A stretch of DNA of 64,000 bases from Diaminobutyricibacter sp049994905 (lineage in GTDB: Bacteria; Actinomycetota; Actinomycetes; Actinomycetales; Microbacteriaceae): contig NZ_CP188258.1 of the NCBI RefSeq assembly GCF_049994905.1, forward strand, positions 1,488,001 through 1,552,000, read 5' to 3'. Made by a program: the position numbers and the translations under genes. Positions 40,372 through 48,946 of the stretch are shown one piece after another. The notes under the pieces are model-generated. The model saw only the letters and a program-made list of their open reading frames with translations. It was not told the DNA's origin and ran no database searches. Position 1 is the first letter of the stretch. Each line of letters begins with the position of its first letter.

Positions 40372-42885
40372 TCAGACGGGCTGTGGTTCGTCCGCCGTCG
40401 CCCCGATCGCGCGGTAGAACTGCTCGACCGCTTTGCGGTTGTACGCGTGGTGGTCGAACACGCTCGCCGGCACCTCGCCGCGCAGGAAGGCGGCCATGCC
40501 GTCGGCGACCCCGTCATCGGTCTGCGGCACGACCATGCCCGAGCCCGTGGGCAGCGCGTTCTTAGCTGACGCGAACTCAACGGTGACGATCGGCAAGCCG
40601 AGCACGAGCGCTTCGAGGATGACCATCGGCTGGCCTTCGTAGTCGCTCGACAGCACGAAGCAGTCGGCGTGCGCCATGATCACGTGCGGGTTGCGCTGCA
40701 TTCCGGTCAGGAACACCGAGCCGCCGAGTCCGAGCGACGAGATGAGTGCGGTCAGCTCGTCCTGGAGGGGCCCGGAACCGACGATGACGAGACGCGTCTG
40801 CGGGTTCGTCGCATGCACCTGTGCGAATGCACGGATGAGTCGGCCCTGGTTCTTCTCCGGCGAGAGACGGCCGACCGTGACGAACGTCGTCACCTCGTCG
40901 TCGGGGGCCAGCAGCACTTCCGCCCAGGCGGGAACCATGCCGGTCTCGTCGTCGAAGCTCGCCGCGCGCAGGTCTGCTTTCGCGTACTCGAGGATATGGT
41001 CGGCGTCGACCGTGTTCAGCGCGGAGATGAACTTGTGGGCGTCCGCGTATTCGGCCAGTCCGGCGCGGTTGATGTCCGACAGGGTCGGGGACACCGAGAC
41101 GAGGTGGTCGTACTGCTCGTAGAGGGTGAAGATCTGGGTGAGGCTGTGCAGCATCTTCTTGGCGCCGTCGACCTCCCGGTGCGCATCCGACGCGAGGTCG
41201 TTGTGCAGCCAGATCGACCGCTCGGCTTCGGGCGAGTGGAGGAGCAGGGCCGCCCAGAACGGGCCGTAGCCGCTGAAGTCCACGACGTAGTCGAAGCGGC
41301 TGTCGCCGAAGCAGCGTGTCCACTCGTCGTTCCACAGTTCGTCCTGCACGGGGTCGTCGCGATGCTCGGCGATCCTGCCACGGCGGAAATGGAGGTGCCT
41401 GGCGAGGTGCTGGAGCTTCGGACCATTCATTCCGCCCACCCGGGGGAACTGCCTCACGGCGGGATGGATCGCCTTCTGCTTGCCGATCGTCGCCTCCGAT
41501 ATGGCCTGCGCGAAGAACGCCGACACGTCGTACACGGAATGGTCGATGTTGTTCAGCAGGTTGAGAACGGAGGTGGTGATGCCGTTGGGGCGCATTCCGC
41601 CGAGATAGAGCAGGATCGGCGTGCGGCCATCCGAGTGGTCTGTGCGCAGTCGGTAGCCGTCGGTCGCGCCGCGGAAGACGATGTCGACCACACGGTCGGC
41701 GGCATGCCCGTCTTCGAAGCCGCAGAACTCCTGCTGCATCTGGTGGTAGCGTTCGCGGCGTTCGGCCGGGATGGCGTCGCCGCCGGCCGCGATCGCATTC
41801 AGCGTGTCGCCCAGCTCGTGCGCGGTCACCGCGACCGGCCCGGGCCACAGGTCGGGCTCGATGTACAGGCCTCGGGTATCCGAATAGTCGGCGAGGTCGG
41901 GCGCGAAGAACGCGACCGGCCGTCCCGTCTCGAGGAAGTCGAAGAAGATGCTCGAGTAGTCCGTGACGAGGATGTCGGTCGCGCCGAGGATCACATTGGT
42001 GGGCAGTTCGTTCGGAACGAGCATCCGCTTCAGTTCAGGGCGCGTATGCGCGAGCCGGTGCACGATCTGGTGGGTCTTCAGTAGCACGACGTAACGGCTG
42101 GTGTCGATGCGGCTCTCGATCGCAGCGATGTGGGTGAGCAGGTCGTCGATGTCGTCGTTCGGCTGGGAGAACGACGTGCCCTTCCACGTGGGTGCGTAGA
42201 GGATGACCTTGCGGTCGCCGAGCGGGATCCCCGTCTCGGTGAGCGTGGTCCGGATGCTCCCGAGGGCCGCCGCATCGAGGTGCTGGCGGTCGTTGCGCGG
42301 GTAGCCCTCTTCGATGATGGTCCCGCGGTAGATGCCGCGGAGCTTGTATGCCGTCTCGTACATCTGGTCGGCCATGAACGGGTTCGCCGCGAGCAGGTAG
42401 TCGGCAGCGACGAAGTTGCGGATGATGTTCGCAGTCGCCAGTGCGCCGTCTTCGATGTCGTAGCCCATGCGCTTCAGCGGTGTGCCGTGCCAGGTGTTGA
42501 GGTACACCTGCCCTTCCCGCTTGCTGAAGTCCGGCGGGAACGTCGCGTTGTTGACCAGGAAGTTGCTGGTCGCGAGGGCGCGGAAATACCCGGGCGACCC
42601 GTAACGCACGAAGGAGACTTTGGGGTTCCCTGCGAATTCGGCGACCGTCGACCGGTATTGGTCGAAGTCGGAGAGCACCCAGGTGTGGGTGAGGTGCGCG
42701 AGATCGGGTGAGGCGAGAAGTTTGCGGAAGATCGCCTCTGGGTTGCAGAGCATGCCGTTGCCGGAGAACGACTCATACAGAACGGACCCCGGCACGATCG
42801 GCTGGCGACGCCAGTACGCGTGGATCTCGAAGCGGGCGGCGCGCTTGACACGGGAGGGCAGTCGTTTCAGGCGTGACAGTCTCAT
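40372..42885 (-). CDS. Bifunctional CDP-glycerol glycerophosphotransferase / glycosyltransferase
   Basis: An 837-residue fusion. The N-terminal half (about 30-400) is a TagB/TagF-type glycerophosphotransferase with NTWHGTPLKRMGYD, ILYAPTWKG and TDYSSIFFDF, the motifs that bind CDP-glycerol or CDP-polyol. The C-terminal half (about 430-825) is a GT4 glycosyltransferase (VTVGRLSPEKNQGRLIRAF, SSDYEGQPMVILEAL with the E-x7-E pair). It probably extends and decorates a wall teichoic-acid-like polyol-phosphate polymer at the inner membrane face. The start at 42885 is preceded by a TAGAAT box 8 bases away. No other teichoic acid gene is nearby, so its partners must lie elsewhere. Confidence 0.9.
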   Translation of the reverse strand: MRLSRLKRLPSRVKRAARFEIHAYWRRQPIVPGSVLYESFSGNGMLCNPEAIFRKLLASPDLAHLTHTWVLSDFDQYRSTVAEFAGNPKVSFVRYGSPGYFRALATSNFLVNNATFPPDFSKREGQVYLNTWHGTPLKRMGYDIEDGALATANIIRNFVAADYLLAANPFMADQMYETAYKLRGIYRGTIIEEGYPRNDRQHLDAAALGSIRTTLTETGIPLGDRKVILYAPTWKGTSFSQPNDDIDDLLTHIAAIESRIDTSRYVVLLKTHQIVHRLAHTRPELKRMLVPNELPTNVILGATDILVTDYSSIFFDFLETGRPVAFFAPDLADYSDTRGLYIEPDLWPGPVAVTAHELGDTLNAIAAGGDAIPAERRERYHQMQQEFCGFEDGHAADRVVDIVFRGATDGYRLRTDHSDGRTPILLYLGGMRPNGITTSVLNLLNNIDHSVYDVSAFFAQAISEATIGKQKAIHPAVRQFPRVGGMNGPKLQHLARHLHFRRGRIAEHRDDPVQDELWNDEWTRCFGDSRFDYVVDFSGYGPFWAALLLHSPEAERSIWLHNDLASDAHREVDGAKKMLHSLTQIFTLYEQYDHLVSVSPTLSDINRAGLAEYADAHKFISALNTVDADHILEYAKADLRAASFDDETGMVPAWAEVLLAPDDEVTTFVTVGRLSPEKNQGRLIRAFAQVHATNPQTRLVIVGSGPLQDELTALISSLGLGGSVFLTGMQRNPHVIMAHADCFVLSSDYEGQPMVILEALVLGLPIVTVEFASAKNALPTGSGMVVPQTDDGVADGMAAFLRGEVPASVFDHHAYNRKAVEQFYRAIGATADEPQPV

Positions 42886-42922
42886 CGCATCCGATTCTAT
42901 TGACGCCGGATAACGGTCTCCT

Positions 42923-42952
42923 GTGAGCCGCCGGCTATGCTTCGGCGCTCAC
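42923..42952 (-). terminator. Hairpin downstream of the MarR gene
   Basis: GTGAGCCGCCG pairs with CGGCGCTCAC (one bulged C) around a 9-base loop, just after the MarR stop on the minus strand. No T-run follows. Confidence 0.35.
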
Positions 42953-42958
42953 CACGGC

Positions 42959-43453
42959 CTAGTCGAAGCCGAGCGAGAGCCGGCGGAGGAGGCCCGCGAG
43001 CCGCTCCTGGTCGGTGGGAGACAGCGACGACAGGAGTTCAGCCTCCGCGTCGACCAGGCGCGTGATCGCGGCATCCACGCGCGCCAGTCCCTGCGGAGTC
43101 ATGTGCACGAGGATGCCGCGCCCGTCGTTCGGGTCGGTGCGGCGTTCGACCAGGCCCCGTTCGACGAGGCGGTCGATGCGGTTCGTCATCGTCCCGCTGG
43201 AGACGAGCGTCTGTTGCAGGAGCGCCTTGGGGCTCAGCTGGTAGGGCGGGCCCGCCCGGCGCAGCGCCGAGAGCACGTCGAATTCCCAGGAGTCCAGGTC
43301 GGAGCGTGTGAAGGCCGTCTTGCGGGCGCGGTCGAGGTGCTTCGACAGGCGGGCGACACGCGACAGCACCTGCAGGGGTGAGAAGTCGAGGTCGGGACGT
43401 TCCCGAAGCCACGAGTCCACGATCCGGTCGACTTCGTCGCTTGCGTCAGGCAT
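42959..43453 (-). CDS. MarR-family transcriptional regulator
   Basis: A 164-residue winged-helix regulator. The DNA-binding part spans about residues 55-125: WEFDVLSALRRAGPPYQLSPKALLQQTLVSSGTMTNRIDRLVERGLVERRTDPNDGRG, with the wing ending ILVHMTPQGLARVD. Dimerisation helices lie at both ends. Such proteins usually repress a neighbouring efflux or detoxification gene until a small ligand binds. The neighbours here are a teichoic-acid-type transferase (same strand, 73 bases downstream) and tRNA-Gln/glmU. The start at 43453 is 6 bases after a TAGCAT box. The ligand and target are unknown. Confidence 0.92.
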   Translation of the reverse strand: MPDASDEVDRIVDSWLRERPDLDFSPLQVLSRVARLSKHLDRARKTAFTRSDLDSWEFDVLSALRRAGPPYQLSPKALLQQTLVSSGTMTNRIDRLVERGLVERRTDPNDGRGILVHMTPQGLARVDAAITRLVDAEAELLSSLSPTDQERLAGLLRRLSLGFD

Positions 43454-43459
43454 CTCACA

Positions 43460-43465
43460 ATGCTA
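43460..43465 (-). promoter_or_regulatory. -10 box for leaderless marR mRNA
   Basis: TAGCAT on the minus strand, 6 bases before the ATG at 43453. Confidence 0.5.
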
Positions 43466-43575
43466 TTTGCTCGTGCTCCGGATTGGCCGTCAGGCGCCCG
43501 GCGCGAGCGCGCGCGTCCGGTTGCACCGTCGCACGTCTGGCAAACTGGGGGATGCGAACGCTCCGGCGCTCGCGT

Positions 43576-43647
43576 TCCGCCTTGGTGTAATGGCAGCACG
43601 ACAGCCTTTGGAGCTGTTAGGTCCAGGTTCGAGTCCTGGAGGCGGAG
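43576..43647 (+). tRNA. tRNA-Gln (anticodon TTG)
   Basis: A complete cloverleaf of 72 bases. The acceptor stem is TCCGCCT/AGGCGGA (7 bp), the D stem GTGT/GCAC, the anticodon stem ACAGC/GCTGT with loop CTTTGGA giving anticodon TTG, and the T stem CCAGG/CCTGG with loop TTCGAGT. The discriminator base is G. The CCA end is not encoded. It lies 52 bases before glmU on the same strand and may share its transcript. Confidence 0.97.
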
Positions 43648-43699
43648 CTACGCGAACCCGCGGCGGATTCTCGTCGCGGATGAGAGGAAGTGAGCTCGA

Positions 43700-45124
43700 A
43701 TGTCCGACGCACATCTGGCAATCGTCATCCTGGCCGCCGGCCAGGGCACGCGAATGAAGTCCGCGACCCCCAAACTCCTGCACCCGCTCGCCGGGGTGCC
43801 GATCGTCGGCCACGTGCTGGCGACCGCCCGCACCCTTGACGCCGCACACGTCATCACCGTGGTCCGTCACGAACGCGACCGGCTGGTCGAGGTCGTCGAG
43901 GCGGACATGCCGGAGAGCCTGATCGTCGACCAGGACGACGTGCCCGGCACTGGTCGTGCGGTCGAGCTCGCCATCGAAGCGCTCCCTGCCGACTTCGACG
44001 GCGATGTGCTCGTGGTGAACGGAGACGTGCCGCTCCTCGACGCGCAGACGCTGTCCGAGCTCATCGCGAAGCACCGTTCCGGCAGTGCTGCGGCGACCAT
44101 CCTGTCGAGTTTCCCGGCCGACGCATCCGGTTACGGACGCATCGTACGGACCCCGGAAGGCCACCTCGACCGCATCGTCGAGCACAAGGATGCCACGGAT
44201 GCCGAACGCGGCATCGGCGAGATCAACGCAGGCATCTACCTGTTCGGGCTTTCCGCGCTGCGCGATCAGCTCGCCTCGCTGACGACCGAGAACGCACAGG
44301 GGGAGAAATACCTGACCGACGTGATCGAGCTGCTGCGCCGCGCAGGCTCGGAGGTCGACGCGGTTCCCGTTGCGGACTCGTGGCTGGTCGAGGGGATCAA
44401 CGATCGCGCCCAGCTCAGCGAGGCGGCCGCGAAACTCAACGCCCTCCTCGTGCGCGCCTGGCAGCTCGCCGGTGTCACCGTGCAGGACCCGGGCACGACG
44501 TGGATCGACCTCAAGGCGAAGCTCGCCGAAGACGTGACGCTGCTCCCCGGCACGCAGGTCCTCGGCGCGACGACGATCGCGCGCGGCGCAACCGTCGGGC
44601 CCGACACCACCCTGCTCGACTGCGAGATCGGCGAGAACGCGCGGGTCAACCGCACTGACGCGACTCTCGCGGTCATCGGGGCGGACGCGACCGTCGGCCC
44701 CTTCGCCTACCTGCGCCCCGGAACCTACCTGGGGGCATCCGGCAAGATCGGCACCTTCGTCGAGACCAAGAACGCACGGATCGGCTCGGGCACCAAGCTC
44801 GCCCACTTCAACTATGTCGGCGACGCAGAGGTCGGCGAGAAGTCCAACCTCGGTGCCGGCGTCATCACCGCCAACTACGACGGGGTGAACAAACACCGCA
44901 CCGAGATCGGCTCGCACGTGCGCGTGAGCACCAATACAGTGTTCGTCGCTCCCGTTAGGATGGGGGACGGAGCCTACACCGGAGCAGGCACGGTCGTTCG
45001 AAAAGACGTTCCACCGGGCGCGCTCGCCGTCACGGTGGCTCCACAACGCAATATCGAGGGCTGGGTCGCCACGAAACGCCCTGGCACCGACGCCGCACGA
45101 GCTGCGGAAGAGAGCGGGGAATAG
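43700..45124 (+). CDS. glmU: Bifunctional UDP-N-acetylglucosamine pyrophosphorylase / glucosamine-1-phosphate N-acetyltransferase
   Basis: A 474-residue bifunctional enzyme making UDP-GlcNAc for peptidoglycan. The N-terminal uridyltransferase (about 1-230) has LAAGQGTRMKSATPKLLHPLAG and the sugar-binding GYGRIVR and GEINAGIYLF segments. The C-terminal left-handed beta-helix acetyltransferase (about 260-455) shows hexapeptide repeats and the catalytic region KNARIGSGTKLAHFNYVGDAEVGEKSNLGAG. GAGGAAG lies before the ATG at 43700. prs starts on the base after the stop codon, giving the conserved glmU-prs operon. Confidence 0.97.
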   Translation: MSDAHLAIVILAAGQGTRMKSATPKLLHPLAGVPIVGHVLATARTLDAAHVITVVRHERDRLVEVVEADMPESLIVDQDDVPGTGRAVELAIEALPADFDGDVLVVNGDVPLLDAQTLSELIAKHRSGSAAATILSSFPADASGYGRIVRTPEGHLDRIVEHKDATDAERGIGEINAGIYLFGLSALRDQLASLTTENAQGEKYLTDVIELLRRAGSEVDAVPVADSWLVEGINDRAQLSEAAAKLNALLVRAWQLAGVTVQDPGTTWIDLKAKLAEDVTLLPGTQVLGATTIARGATVGPDTTLLDCEIGENARVNRTDATLAVIGADATVGPFAYLRPGTYLGASGKIGTFVETKNARIGSGTKLAHFNYVGDAEVGEKSNLGAGVITANYDGVNKHRTEIGSHVRVSTNTVFVAPVRMGDGAYTGAGTVVRKDVPPGALAVTVAPQRNIEGWVATKRPGTDAARAAEESGE

Positions 45125-46102
45125 GTGTCAGGAATCACGGCCACCGGGCAGAAACGACTGGTTCTGATCTCGGGGCGTGCGCATCCGGCACTGGCTCGGC
45201 AGATCGCCGACGAACTCGGAAGCGATCTGGTTCCTACTGACGCTCGCACCTTCGCCAATGGCGAGATCTATGCGCGCTTCGACGAGAGCGTGCGCGGATC
45301 CGACGCCTTCGTCATCCAGTCGCACACGTCGCCCATCAACGAATGGCTGATGGAGCAACTGATCATGGTCGATGCACTCAAGCGTGCATCCGCCAAGCGC
45401 ATCACCGTCGTCGCCCCCTTCTACCCGTACGCCCGCCAGGACAAGAAGGGGCGTGGCCGCGAGCCGATCTCGGCGCGCCTCATCGCAGACCTGTTCAAGG
45501 TGGCCGGCGCCGACCGCATCATGTCCGTCGACCTGCACGCAGCGCAGATTCAGGGCTTCTTCGACGGCCCCGTCGACCACCTGTTCGCAATGCCCGTGCT
45601 TCTCGAGCACATGCGCAAAGAGCTCGACCCCGCAACTCTCACGGTCGTGTCGCCCGACATGGGCCGGGTGCGCGTCGCCGATGTCTGGAGCGACAGGCTC
45701 GGAGTGCCGCTCGCCATCATCCACAAACGCCGCGACCCGCTGGTTCCGAACCAGGTCTCGGTGCACGAGATCGTCGGTGAGGTCAGCGGGCGCGTGTGTC
45801 TTCTCGTCGACGACCTGATCGACACCGGGCGAACGATCGTCAAGGCGGCCGAGGCGCTCAAGGCCGCCGGTGCCATCGGCGTCGTCGTCGCGGCCACGCA
45901 CGCCGTCTTCAGCGACCCGGCCACCGAACTCCTGCAGAGTGGCGCCATCGATTCGGTGGTCGTCACCGACACGCTTCCGCTCCCTGAGCACAAGCGGTTC
46001 GACAAGCTCACGATCCTGCCGATCGCGCCACTGCTCGCCCGGGCGATCCAGCAGGTGTTCACCGAGGGCTCGGTCACGTCGATGTTCGATGGAGCGGCCT
46101 AA
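45125..46102 (+). CDS. prs: Ribose-phosphate pyrophosphokinase
   Basis: A 325-residue enzyme making PRPP from ribose-5-phosphate and ATP, feeding nucleotide, histidine, tryptophan and, in actinobacteria, arabinan precursor synthesis. Signatures: FANGEIYARFDESVRGSDAFVIQS, YPYARQDKKGRGREPISARL flanking the catalytic loop, the divalent-cation region VDLHAAQIQGFF, and the PRPP loop LVDDLIDTGRTI. The GTG start is directly adjacent to the glmU stop and the glmU tail supplies the ribosome site. In the conserved actinobacterial order rplY follows closely, but here about 15 kb intervenes. Confidence 0.97.
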   Translation: MSGITATGQKRLVLISGRAHPALARQIADELGSDLVPTDARTFANGEIYARFDESVRGSDAFVIQSHTSPINEWLMEQLIMVDALKRASAKRITVVAPFYPYARQDKKGRGREPISARLIADLFKVAGADRIMSVDLHAAQIQGFFDGPVDHLFAMPVLLEHMRKELDPATLTVVSPDMGRVRVADVWSDRLGVPLAIIHKRRDPLVPNQVSVHEIVGEVSGRVCLLVDDLIDTGRTIVKAAEALKAAGAIGVVVAATHAVFSDPATELLQSGAIDSVVVTDTLPLPEHKRFDKLTILPIAPLLARAIQQVFTEGSVTSMFDGAA

Positions 46103-46132
46103 CCGCACGAGAATCGCTCGCGGCGCACCGGC

Positions 46133-46495
46133 TCAGCTGTTCGTGGCCGGCCGCGGTGGACGCGGCGTCGTCGGGATGAGACCGAGCGGGGCGACGAAGG
46201 TTGCGTCGCCTTCAGTGTTGAGTGCGTAGCACTGCCACCCAGGGCCCGCCGGAGCGAACAGCTCGAACCGTGCCGACGAACTCTGCGCGCCCGGCGCGTA
46301 CTGCCTGACGTAGACGGAGCACGTGCTGTCGGCCGTGGCTGACGCGACCGACACCGTCGTCAGCACTCCGGGCAGGATGAGCGCGACGAGTCCGAGCAGC
46401 ACGACCACCCGGGTCATGCTCTTGCGGCGGTGACCGTGCAGGGGCTCGCCGAGCGGCTCGTACCCTGCGAGCTCCGGATGGTCGTCGAACGTCAT
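46133..46495 (-). CDS. Small single-pass membrane protein, unknown
   Basis: A 120-residue protein not assigned to a family. A polar N-terminus (MTFDDHPELAGYEPLGEPLHGHRRK) is followed by one transmembrane segment (about residues 27-50: VVVLLGLVALILPGVLTTVSVA). The extracytoplasmic part of about 70 residues has two cysteines (TCSVYVRQYAPG, WQCYALNTEG) that could form a disulfide, and ends in a Pro-rich tail. The start at 46495 lies 10 bases after the stop of the DUF202 gene, so it is the third gene of a small membrane-protein operon. It is convergent with prs. Confidence 0.65.
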   Translation of the reverse strand: MTFDDHPELAGYEPLGEPLHGHRRKSMTRVVVLLGLVALILPGVLTTVSVASATADSTCSVYVRQYAPGAQSSSARFELFAPAGPGWQCYALNTEGDATFVAPLGLIPTTPRPPRPATNS

Positions 46496-46505
46496 GATTC
46501 GAGTC

Positions 46506-46853
46506 TCAGTGTCGTACGAGCACTGACGCAACCCCTGCGGCACATGCGATGAGGGTGACGGCGGCCAGAATCGTGAGCGCGAGGGCGGGCGCGGCCGGCG
46601 GAACGTGGTGCCCGCCGTGGCCGGAGAGCTCCCGTCCGCGGATGGTGCCGTAGATGACGGCGCCGATCGCGGCGAGCAGCAGCACGACGCCGACGAGGGT
46701 CAGCGCGAGCTCTCCGGAGACCAGTCCGGTGCGGAGCGCCAGCAGCGCGTTGACCGTGATCACGAGCGCTGTGCGGGTCCACGACAGGGCGGTGCGTTCT
46801 CCCTGGAGGCCCGGGTCGCGGCCGGGCGCGTCGCCGAGCTCGCCAGAGGACAT
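46506..46853 (-). CDS. DUF202 membrane protein
   Basis: A 115-residue protein with the DUF202 signature at its start (DPGLQGERTALSWTRTALVITVNALLALRTGL) and three hydrophobic segments (about 30-48, 52-72 and 92-112). A histidine-rich loop (GHGGHHVPP) precedes the last segment. DUF202 proteins are small membrane proteins of unknown function and often occur in pairs, as here: the start is 2 bases after the stop of the YidH-like gene. The ATG at 46853 gives the family start; sequence upstream in the same frame overlaps the other gene. Confidence 0.8.
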   Translation of the reverse strand: MSSGELGDAPGRDPGLQGERTALSWTRTALVITVNALLALRTGLVSGELALTLVGVVLLLAAIGAVIYGTIRGRELSGHGGHHVPPAAPALALTILAAVTLIACAAGVASVLVRH

Positions 46854-46855
46854 CG

Positions 46856-47209
46856 TCAGTGCACCGCCAGCAGGATGGCGATGACCGCCGCCACCGCAAG
46901 CACGACGGCCGACAGCAGGGGAATCGCGATCGTGCTCGGCAGGCGTCTCCCGTTCCGCATCGCGATCTCGTTGGCACGCCACCGCACGAAGGCGATGACA
47001 CTCAGCACGGCGGAGATCACACTGAGGGCGACAGCAAGGATGACGACGACCCAGTGCGGGCCGATCGCGGTCGAGAACTGCTCGAGCACGACACCGCCGG
47101 CCAGAAGCGCAAGAGCGGTGCGGACCCATGCGAGGAATGTGCGCTCGTTCGCGAGCGAGAACCGGTAGTCGGGTTCGTCGCCGGCCTGGCGCCAGCGTGG
47201 TTCACGCAC
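46856..47209 (-). CDS. YidH-like DUF202 membrane protein
   Basis: A 117-residue member of DUF202 (YidH group): YRFSLANERTFLAWVRTALALLAGGVVLEQF is the family signature, followed by three hydrophobic segments with VRWRANEIAMRNGRRLP in the cytosolic loop. Function is unknown. The GTG start at 47209 is chosen by GGGAG 7 bases upstream. It leads a three-gene unit with a second DUF202 gene and a small single-pass protein. The array of palindromic repeats lies between it and gnd. Confidence 0.82.
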   Translation of the reverse strand: MREPRWRQAGDEPDYRFSLANERTFLAWVRTALALLAGGVVLEQFSTAIGPHWVVVILAVALSVISAVLSVIAFVRWRANEIAMRNGRRLPSTIAIPLLSAVVLAVAAVIAILLAVH

Positions 47210-47267
47210 TTGTTTACTCCCTTGGGGTCTTCCTCGCGATCATAGATCGCTCGGCGCTGGCGTCGCA

Positions 47268-47390
47268 GGATTGCTATGCAATCCCCATAGCTCCAGCGCG
47301 CGGGATTGCTGCGCAATCCTCATAGCTCCAGCGCGCCGGCGTCGCGGGATTGCGATGCAATCCCCATAGCTCCAGCGCGCTCTGCGCTGG
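47268..47390. repeat. Array of three palindromic intergenic repeats
   Basis: GGATTGC-NNN-GCAATCC occurs at 47268-47284, 47303-47319 and 47347-47363, each followed by CATAGCTCCAGCGCG after one base. The arms are identical in all three copies; only the three central bases vary. GGCGTCGC flanks recur before copies 1 and 3 and after the array, and CCAGCGC/GCGCTGG closes it with a further hairpin (47372-47390). The array lies between gnd and the YidH-like gene and resembles REP-type elements. Confidence 0.8.
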
Positions 47391-47398
47391 CGTCGCAT

Positions 47399-48856
47399 TT
47401 AGTGCGAAGAACCTGCCGTCTGAATCTCGGAGCGGTCGCCCGACCAGAGGGTGTGGAAGACCCCGTCTTCGTCGACGCGCTTGTAGGTGTGTGCTCCGAA
47501 GAAGTCGCGCTGTCCCTGCACGAGGGCTGCGGGCAGGCGCTTCGACGCGAGCGAGTCGTAGTAGCTGAGCGCAGAGCCGAACCCGGGAACGGGAACGCCC
47601 GACAGTGCCGCCGTCGCGACGACACGACGCCACGCGGCCTCGCCTTCCGCCACGGCGTCCGCGAAGTAGGGGGCTTCGAGCAGGGTCGCGATGTCGGGGT
47701 TCTCGTCATACGCGTCGGCGATGCGGTTGAGGAACTGCGCGCGGATGATGCACCCGCCGCGCCAGATCTTGGCGATCTTGTCTTTGTTGATGTTCCAGCC
47801 GTACTTCTCGGCGCCGGCGATGATCGCGTCGAAGCCCTGGGCGTACGCGACGACCTTGGATGCGTACAGCGCTTTGGAGACGTCGTCGGCGAACGAGGCA
47901 TCCACCTTCTGCGCCTCAGGACGGGCCGTGACCACCGACTGGACCGCTGCGCGCTGGTTCGGCTTCGACGACACGGCGCGGGCGAACACGGCCTCGGCGA
48001 TGCCCCCGACCGGGATACCCAGGTCGAGCGCGTTCTGTACCGTCCACACCCCGGTGCCTTTCGAGCCTGCCTCGTCGAGAACGATGTCGACGAACGGCTT
48101 GCCGGTCTTCGCGTCGACCTGGCGCAGGACTTCTGCGGTGATCTCGATCAGATACGACTCGAGGTAGCCCTTGTTCCACTCGCTGAAGACGTCGGCGATC
48201 GCGGCGGGCTCGAGTCCGCCGACCGTGCGCAGGAGGTCATAGGCTTCGGCGATGAGCTGCATGTCGGCGTACTCGATGCCGTTGTGGATCATCTTGACGA
48301 AGTGGCCCGCCCCGTCGGTGCCGACGTGGGTCACGCACGGCTCGCCTTCGGCGATCGCTGCGATGGAGGCGAGGATGGGACCAAGGGTCTCGTAAGACTC
48401 GGCCGAACCGCCCGGCATGATCGACGGGCCCTTCAGCGCGCCCTCCTCGCCACCGGAGATGCCCGCGCCGACGAAGTGGATGCCCGTCGGGCTGATGCGC
48501 TTCTCGCGCGCGATGGTGTCCTGGAAGTTGGCGTTGCCGCCGTCGACGATGATGTCGCCCGGTTCGAAGCGCTGCACGAGCTCGTCGATGACGGCGTCGG
48601 TTCCGGCGCCGGCCTGGACCATGATGATCGCCGTGCGCGGCTTCTTCAGCGAGGCGACGAAGTCGTCGATGGCTTCGCTCGCGACGAAACCGGCTTCAGG
48701 ATGCTCCCCGGTCAGGGTTTCCGTTCGCGCGAACGTGCGGTTGAAGACAGCGACGGTGTTGCCTTCGCGTGATGCGAGGTTGCGGGACAGGTTGGAGCCC
48801 ATCACCGCCAGACCGACGACTCCGATGTTGGCTTTTCCGACGGTGGACTCGGACAC
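47399..48856 (-). CDS. gnd: 6-phosphogluconate dehydrogenase (NADP+, decarboxylating)
   Basis: A 485-residue enzyme converting 6-phosphogluconate to ribulose-5-phosphate and CO2 with NADPH production. The Rossmann start is NIGVVGLAVMGSNLSRNLASREGNTVAVFNRT. The catalytic region reads FVGAGISGGEEGALKGPSIMPGG and GAGHFVKMIHNGIEYADMQLIAEAYDLL. Length fits the long dimeric class. GTG at 48856 is preceded by AAGGAG. It points away from the uronate cluster but joins it logically: gluconate kinase, 12 kb away in the cluster, makes its substrate. Palindromic repeats follow its stop. Confidence 0.96.
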   Translation of the reverse strand: MSESTVGKANIGVVGLAVMGSNLSRNLASREGNTVAVFNRTFARTETLTGEHPEAGFVASEAIDDFVASLKKPRTAIIMVQAGAGTDAVIDELVQRFEPGDIIVDGGNANFQDTIAREKRISPTGIHFVGAGISGGEEGALKGPSIMPGGSAESYETLGPILASIAAIAEGEPCVTHVGTDGAGHFVKMIHNGIEYADMQLIAEAYDLLRTVGGLEPAAIADVFSEWNKGYLESYLIEITAEVLRQVDAKTGKPFVDIVLDEAGSKGTGVWTVQNALDLGIPVGGIAEAVFARAVSSKPNQRAAVQSVVTARPEAQKVDASFADDVSKALYASKVVAYAQGFDAIIAGAEKYGWNINKDKIAKIWRGGCIIRAQFLNRIADAYDENPDIATLLEAPYFADAVAEGEAAWRRVVATAALSGVPVPGFGSALSYYDSLASKRLPAALVQGQRDFFGAHTYKRVDEDGVFHTLWSGDRSEIQTAGSSH

Positions 48857-48946
48857 GATCGACTCCTTCAGGGATGGGACGTGTTTCCAGCGTAGCGGGA
48901 GGCCGCGTCACGGTTCCGTTCGGTTACGCCGGCTGAACGGCGAGGG

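Noticed and set aside
43576..43647. tRNA-Gln as an attachment site of an integrated element
   Set aside because: No integrase gene and no direct repeat of the tRNA 3' end were seen in the flanking sequence.
47268..47390. CRISPR array
   Set aside because: Repeats are palindromic with irregular spacing (35 and 44 bases), the intervening sequence is itself repeated rather than unique, and no cas gene is nearby.
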